NCBI GenBank assembly: GCA_036250195.1
Contig: JAVHZZ010000002.1
Coordinates: 365,326,124-365,390,123, forward strand
Direction of reading: 5' to 3'
DNA from: Mixophyes australis
Taxonomy: Eukaryota > Chordata > Amphibia > Anura > Limnodynastidae
Length of the DNA: 64,000 bases
The notes under the pieces were generated by a model that was not told where the DNA came from, did not search any database, and saw nothing but the letters and a program-made list of their open reading frames with translations. The translations under genes were made by a program, and so were the position numbers. This document shows positions 58,266-64,000 of the stretch, piece after piece; within the stretch, counting starts at the first letter, position 1, and each line of letters begins with the position of its first letter.

Positions 58266-60118
58266 GCTGATTTTGATTTGAGGTATAAAGTTTGACCAAC
58301 CAGGGGTTGCAGCAGAAAATATTAATATAATTAATATAAAAATATTAATTTAAAGGAACTTAGAGCAACCATTTATTTTATTAGTATTTGCACAGTATTT
58401 GTTTCTCTCCTGTTGCTATCTAGTATAATTTATTTAAATCTGCAAAATACTTTAACACATAAGAAAAGGTAATCTAAATGTGATACATACAGCATTAAGC
58501 TGTTTATTTTTTTTTTTTAGGGAAAGAGGAGAGAAAAAAGCTGTTTGGCTGGGAAACATGTGTGAAATAAGCTGACCAGAAAATTTAGGGCAGGAGTGCA
58601 TATGAAAGAAAAGCTAGTAGGTAGGGGGCATGAGAGAAATGCTGGTCAAATGGAGGTGGCATATGTGACAAGAGCTGATTGGTACGGGTGACATGTGTAA
58701 GAATATATGGGTGCAGGGGTGATGCATGAGAAAATCTGGTGGGCAGCGGAGGACATGTCAGTTTATAACAGATGAGTGATTATTTTGTTTTGTTTTGTTT
58801 TGTTCTAAAATCTAAGATTTAGAGTTTCCCCTTTAGATACTCTGCATTTGCTCCTGGGCAGCAGTGAAGCCTGGACAGCATTCTGCGTCAGACATCAGTA
58901 CATCTGGACATCATTGCATCTGGACTGCAGCCTTACCAGCCAGCTAGGAGGAGGTAAGAGTTACTATTTTTATTTTACAAATGTCAAGTGTGTAAAGGGC
59001 TAGGTAGTGGGAATTGAGGGTAGGAGGGGTGGTAGGCTGAAGCTTTGCCTAGAGCGCAGAGAACCCTTGCACCGGCCCTGCACCCCACCAGTCCATAGCT
59101 GCCAATATGGGGAATAAGTCCAATGAAACAAGCTCATTTAGAGTCCCACCTCATGTCAACCAGAAGGCAAAGGCTCCGCACACAAATCTCGTTGGAGGTA
59201 AGCCTCAAAGTCAGCGGCCCGGTACTAGTTGTCGGTCACAGTTATCCATGGAAGGAGGAACCGACAAGCGGACCCTTGTCAAATGTTGAATGAAAACACT
59301 GCAATCCTTCAAAGCCACCAACAATACCCATGGGCAAATGTAATGGTGCACTTACAAAAGACCCTGCTGTAGCCCTCTCAAGCTTTCTACCAAAATCCTG
59401 CATGCTGAAATAACTCTGCATCAAACATTAGGTAGACCCAGGAGTGACTGAACCTGATGCAATGTAACCTGGCTAGTGTCCGCAAACATAACCAACAAAA
59501 CCCTTCAAATGAATAACCATGGCTAACTGCAATCCACAACAATCTGCCATCTTATTGATTCCAATTCCTAAATCTGAAAAATATATAATCAGACCTTCAG
59601 TTTAAGCAACTGTTATGGACCTGAAAGCACTGAGAACAAAATAACACCATTAATGTCTGAACCTCCTGGCTCAATGAACATTATATCACATCCAGCTTGA
59701 TCATCAAAGCTCCCTCCCCATAGATTATAACAATCTCCAAGGTATCCTCAAATACACTAACTGGCATTCCTGTTTGATAATCGCATTAATTGACCTCTCG
59801 GCTGGGAGTGATGGGTATTAAATCAACCAAAATTCTCTAGTTTTATTTTCTTTATGTATTTATTTTTGCACTAGCCCCACCAGGTGACAGTACCAAACAT
59901 AAGAGAGGGTGACTAAAAAGGGGGCTGCACATGCGCCTTAACTGGATTTCCTGCATGCCTAAATCTTCTGGCTGAAACCTACTCATAGGGGCAGATTCAT
60001 TTGACTGTGATGATCCTGAGATATTTGAGCGCGAGCAAAAGTGAGCAGTATAATACAAAATATGTAATTGTCACTGTAGCTCTTTCCTTGGCATGCTGCC
60101 GAGTAGGTATATGAAAGG
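58266..60118. other. Unassigned, with short repeat pieces
   Basis: (TTTTG)n at 58782-58805. The stretch 58850-59085 ends GCAGAGAACCCTTGCACCGG-CCCTG, resembling a DNA-transposon terminus. GGGGCAGATTCATTTGACTG near 59990 may be half a MITE. Frames at 59107-59289 and 59852-60058 lack motifs. Confidence 0.4.
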
Positions 60119-60129
60119 TAAGGATGAGC

Positions 60130-60281
60130 GGGCTCGGATTCCGCTAATCCGAGCCCACCCGAACAGTGCGGATCCGACAGGATCCGAGCACTGTTCGGGT
60201 ACTTCCGGCCGCCAAAGGAATCCGAAACGAGGCTATGACATCCAAGTCTCGCGTCAGATCTCGCGAGACTCGGATGTCATA
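60130..60281. repeat. Three serial hairpins
   Basis: Hairpin 1, 60130-60156: GGGCTCGGATT / AATCCGAGCCC. Hairpin 2, 60158-60199: CCCGAACAGTGC, GGATCC / GGATCC, GCACTGTTCGGG. Hairpin 3, 60234-60281: TATGACATCC / GGATGTCATA with an inner AGTCTCGCG / CGCGAGACT. All are CpG-containing and closely spaced. Confidence 0.9.
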
Positions 60282-60359
60282 AATTCTCACCTTGCGGCCG
60301 CCATCTTAATTTCGCCTGACATCAGGGAAGAGGAAGGGTGTGTAGGGTAGTGGTGCTCT

Positions 60360-60580
60360 GTCCTTGCTGAGTCCAGTGGTGCTTTATGCTTGTGTCCAGT
60401 GCTTTGTCCTTGCTGAGTCCAGTGGTGCATCAGTCCAGTGCCATGTCCTTGCTGAGTCCAGTGGTGCTTTATGCTTGTGTCCAGTGCTCTGTCCTTGCTG
60501 AGTCCAGTCGTGCTTTTGTCCTGTGCTCTGTGCTACTGAGTACAGTGGTGCTTTTGTCCTGTGCTTTGTTCTGCTAAGTG
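60360..60580 (+). repeat. CTGAGTCCAGTGGTGC tandem units
   Basis: Core CCTTGCTGAGTCCAGTGGTG recurs from 60362, separated by CTTTATGCTTGTGTCCAGTG or CTTTTGTCCTGTGCTCTG. At least five units, spaced unevenly. Confidence 0.85.
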
Positions 60581-60704
60581 CATAGTTATTTTAAAAGTAT
60601 TAAAAAATCTTAAAAAAAATGTAAAAAAAAAAAAAATTATACAAAACTAATTTAAAAAAAATATAAAAAAATAATTTAAAAAGTATAAAAAAATTTTTTT
60701 AGTG

Positions 60705-61060
60705 CTATATATTCTTGCAGTACAGAAACATTAATACTGCAATCTATAAAAAAGTGTCCACTGTTCTTGCAGTCCAGAAACATTAGTACTGCAATCTATA
60801 AAAAAATTGTTCACTGTTCTTGCAGTCCAGAAACATTAATACTGCAATCTATAAAAAATTGTTCACTGTTCTTGCAGTCCAGAAACATTAGTACTGCAAT
60901 CTATAAAAAATTGTTCACTGTTCTTGCAGTCCAGAAACATTAGTACTGCAATCTATAAAAAATTGTTCACTGTTCTTGCAGTCCAGAAACATTAGTACTG
61001 CAATCTATAAAAAATTGTTCACTGTTCCTGCAGTGCAGAAATATTAGTATCAGATATTAA
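60705..61060 (+). repeat. 52-bp tandem array, six to seven units
   Basis: Unit contains CACTGTTCTTGCAGTCCAGA, AACATTAGTACTGCAATC and TATAAAAAATTGTT. Central units are nearly identical; the first and last are diverged. Period 52 bp by direct comparison. Confidence 0.9.
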
Positions 61061-61124
61061 ATTAGGTTCACTGTTCCTGCTACATCAAAAAAGCATTAAC
61101 ATGCCCTGCCATCAACAAAAACAA

Positions 61125-61260
61125 GAGGTAGTGACGCGTTTGAACTCCACCCTCTATATGCTGCAGAGGATGGAGGAGTAGAAAAAGGCCATTCAAGCCT
61201 ATACAGCCACCTACGATGGGCCACGTGTTAGTGCCGCCCACTTGTGTCGCTTAGCTTAGA
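61125..61260 (+). pseudogene. hAT transposase scrap
   Basis: VVTRLNSTLYMLQRMEE, a stop, then KAIQAYTATYDGPRVSAA matches the region around the RWNST motif of hAT transposases. Only about 45 residues remain. It links the composite element to a hAT parent. Confidence 0.7.
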
Positions 61261-61599
61261 CATCCAGCTACCTCGGTGCAACCTTTTGGCCGAAAAACAA
61301 TATTGTGAGGTGTGAGGTGTTCAGAATAGACTGGAAATTAGTGGAAATGATTGTTATTAATTGTTATTGAGGTTAATAACAGCATAGGAGTGAAAAAAAA
61401 CCCAAAAAACTGGATTTTAGCACTTTTTATGCTTCTTTAAAAATAAATCAGAACCCAAAACCCTAAATCAGAACCAAAACCTTTCGTCGGGTGTTTTGGC
61501 AAAACAAATCTGAACCCAAAACCTCAAGCTAATCAGAACCCAAAACCCAAAACACTAAAAGTGGCCGGTGCACACCCCTAATGACCCCTATCAGCTGAT

Positions 61600-63350
61600 G
61601 GCCACCAACCCTCTAAAAACGCAAGCAAATAGTAAAAGAAATATACATACATCAAGTGCTCCCTCCAAACACATATGTGTGGAGTCCTCTCCAATTTAAA
61701 AAGGTCTCCTGATGGAATATGTCACAGGATATAACCTACAATTACATGCATCATAACATAGTATAATACAGTTAAGACACAATGTCCAATGTAAACGTCC
61801 TTTCCACCATCAAAAAGAGTGCAGGATTTATCTAATATGTCACCCGTGACCATCATACACGGCCAACCCTCTTGGGTATATGCTTACAAGATTGTTGATA
61901 TATTCAGGCCTTCAAAACATCAATTGTGGCGGTCAAAATCATAAAGATGGACAGATTTCAACAGATTCCAAAAAACAGAAATAATCTAATCTAGTGCATT
62001 ACGCCTTTTTAATCCCAACTGCATGCATCAAAAATGAAAAATAAAAACATATGTCTCACCTGTTGAGACAATTACAATAAAACAATGATAAAACAAAGCA
62101 GGTTTATGTGAAGGTGGACTCATACCAAAAGGATCCTTTGGAACAGCATTGAAAACTTGAACCAGTCCTACTTTGTTCTCCATTGTTTGTTTTTCCAACA
62201 GGCACCTAATGGTTCCACACCACGATGTCTCCAAATAAGCCAACGCGTTTCAAATGTATGTCAGTATTTCTCAAGGCAGTAAAGTGATATAAGTGGGGCT
62301 CCCGGTTAAAATAGTATTTCCAAACCTCTCATTTCTGCAGTTCTCGGTCTGAGAGTGAGGCGTGGATTAGTCATCACATGACAGTGATCTTATGTCCTGA
62401 TGTCTATCTATCATTTAATCCACCAACCAGGAAGTGAATACCGACATCCTTGGAACGCACGTCACTTGCCAAAAACCCGAGCGGGTCAAATAATTTCAAG
62501 TCCCAGTTCGCCATAGTCCTTTCTAAACCCAAATCAGAGGGCACACTAAAAAATGTATATATAGTGTCCCCTATTTCCTAATAGATTATTATCTCGGTTG
62601 GAAAAAGAAACAAAAATAAGTGCCATTCGATCTCATTATAGAACAAAACATGTTAATATGCCTCAGACCTCGCTAAAGGGAGGGTGCTTGCACCACACAG
62701 AAAAATTATATTGACATCTCTATGTGGTGTCACTGTATTAACACTACATATGATATAATATCGTCTTTATGGATATATGTTCTACAACCTCAACCCATGA
62801 TCTTTCACAAAACCACTTTATTTCAAACTCTGCATTAAGTCCATTGGGCATCATGGTGTTGAATGTAAATATACACTTCATTTCTGCTTTTGGGTAAGAG
62901 GCTAACCACATCTGTATTTCTCCAGTTATTATCTATTTTCTTGATCCCCCCAAAAAATCTTATATGTTCTGCTTTTCATACATGTTGAGTCTTGAAGTGA
63001 TGTGATAAAGAGTGGGTTTCCAGCCCTCTTCTAATGTTATATATTTGTTGATGTGGAAGCCAACCTGATTGACACAATATTGACTCTTTATGGTTAATAT
63101 TGTTTCAATTAAGCAATACAATATTCTTATGTTTTATGTGTCCAATTCTGTTCTTTTCAGAATTCGACTGAAAGAGGTCAAAGGTTGACATGATTTGAAT
63201 AGATGTATTCTTAGTGCAGAAGGATACTCTTATTTACCTATAGGTTTAAAGAACAATGAGAAAGGTCAAAAGTGAGATTTGGATCCCGACAATTATAACA
63301 ATGTTGGTTTATGTCCTTTCTTTATCCCAAGGTAGACATTGTTTAATAGA
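61600..63350 (-). pseudogene. Penelope-like element, GIY-YIG end and 3' region (locus 4)
   Basis: Minus strand. The coding part (about 62800-63060) reads NIRRGLETHSLSHHFKTQH, then FFGGIKKIDNNWRN and MMPNGLNAEFEIKWF, the C-terminal part of the PLE GIY-YIG region. The frame shifts at least twice. Upstream (63060-63350) is eroded coding sequence. The 3' side holds CAACGCGTTTCAAATG near 62240 and CTCAAGGCAG, like an ACGCGTTTC motif I associate with PLE tails (from memory, so inference). The left boundary is approximate. Confidence 0.75.
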
Positions 63351-64000
63351 AACTTCTTTACCATATTAGCATACTGTAAATAAGAGTATAGTATAATAAC
63401 CTTCAGTCATGCTCCAAAAGCAATAACATTCATCTCAACTAGCTTCAATGAAAGCCCTCCTCATTCCTCATCCATATCTTCCTACTGGATTTCATGTACA
63501 TGCCCTGAATCATGTAACATAAACTTTATGACATTCACATACTACAAACAAATTAACATCACATCCATAGGCCTCCTTGCCCATGCCTCTTTTTCTTAAT
63601 GTATCTAAGCATCATTTGGCCAACTCAGCGCACCAACTCAACAGAGACACGAGGTTCCTCCATATCCTGTCATTCCACACCTGGCATGAGTTTTTTGCTG
63701 ATGAAGTTGCCGAACCGACCACTTGTCTCTTTCGACCAGGCTCCATACCAGTAACCTGCACACTCGACCATGGAATTTTGGAAATATAAACCATGCTACC
63801 CAAGCTGCAAGCCTCCTTCGTATTCAGCAACGGAGGCTGAAACATTGAAGGATCATGAATACCCTGGCCAGGGAGAAGGAAAAAAGTGGGACACTACGGC
63901 ACTTAAGGTGGGATTGAAGAGCCAACCTGGGCACAGTTGGGGTGAAGGAGCAACCTGAGCAGAGTGATGGGCAATGGGTGGTGGGCAACATCCACAATAG
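63351..64000. other. Unassigned to window end
   Basis: Less AT-rich than the rest, with short open frames on both strands and no motif. Could be part of another repeat continuing beyond the window. Confidence 0.4.

Larger units (their letters stand above)
60119..61581. mobile_element. hAT-derived composite non-autonomous element
   Basis: Left end TAAGGATGAGC and right end GCACACCCCTAA (reverse complement TTAGGGGTGTGC) are imperfect inverted termini. From left: three consecutive hairpins (60130-60281), a CpG-rich leader, a tandem array of CCTTGCTGAGTCCAGTGGTG units, an A/T-rich spacer, a 52-bp tandem array, a scrap of hAT transposase, and a right part rich in AACCCAAAAC repeats. Flanking 8-mers ATGAAAGG and ATGACCCC match only partly. 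Assignment to hAT rests on the coding scrap. Confidence 0.7.

Noticed and set aside
60705..61060. CRISPR-like array
   Set aside because: Units are contiguous 52-bp tandem repeats with no unique spacers, in a vertebrate transposon.

Overview
The window looks like intergenic or intronic DNA from a large, AT-rich, repeat-filled vertebrate genome, most likely an anuran amphibian. This is inferred from the repeat mixture: palindromic MITEs with GGGGTAAATGTATCA-like and GGGCCTGATTCATTAAGG termini, a tRNA-headed SINE sharing its 3' tail with an L2-type LINE, Penelope-like elements (PLEs), hAT and Harbinger remnants, and TGTCA...TGACA LTRs. No host protein-coding gene, exon, rRNA or functional tRNA gene could be supported on either strand. 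Species cannot be named from the sequence.

Layout. 1-1.9 kb: nothing recognised. 2.3-5.8 kb: a decayed hAT transposase, a duplicated block, a telomere-like hexamer array inside an inverted repeat, and diverged direct repeats. 6.5-12.9 kb: an old gamma/epsilon-like endogenous retrovirus (reverse transcriptase, RNase H, integrase and env remnants, between two copies of a 165-bp repeat), with a 705-bp solo LTR nested inside its RT. 14-21.4 kb: MITEs, AT microsatellites and a decayed minus-strand L2-type LINE. 23-31 kb: three loci of PLE debris, one with two pieces facing each other, and two SINEs. 31.4-35.2 kb: two more L2-type pieces on the minus strand, one with a 362-codon open frame, and a plus-strand SINE. 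36.9-38.1 kb: a 1.2-kb solo LTR with a perfect target duplication. 40-42.4 kb: a MITE, an LTR-like fragment and an antisense CR1-group LINE split by an insert. 45.8-47 kb: Harbinger transposase and related sequence. 47.4-49.5 kb: two LTRs. 51.8-53.8 kb: SINE, CpG-rich MITE, LINE piece and hAT-type repeat. 55.7-58.3 kb: a hAT MITE and an internally deleted L1/Tx1-type LINE. 60.1-61.6 kb: a hAT-derived composite with three consecutive hairpins and two tandem arrays. 61.6-63.4 kb: a fourth PLE locus.

The parts do not form a pathway; this is layered transposon insertion and decay. Nested insertions give relative ages: the retrovirus predates the LTR inside it, the L2-type copy at 18.5-21 kb predates the MITE at 20 kb, and the CR1-group LINE predates its insert. 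The most informative observations are the SINE/L2 shared tail, a 2A-like motif in an L2-type LINE, the hAT composite with serial hairpins, the facing PLE pieces, and a reading frame apparently kept between two Harbinger-related copies. I found no convincing undescribed functional system.
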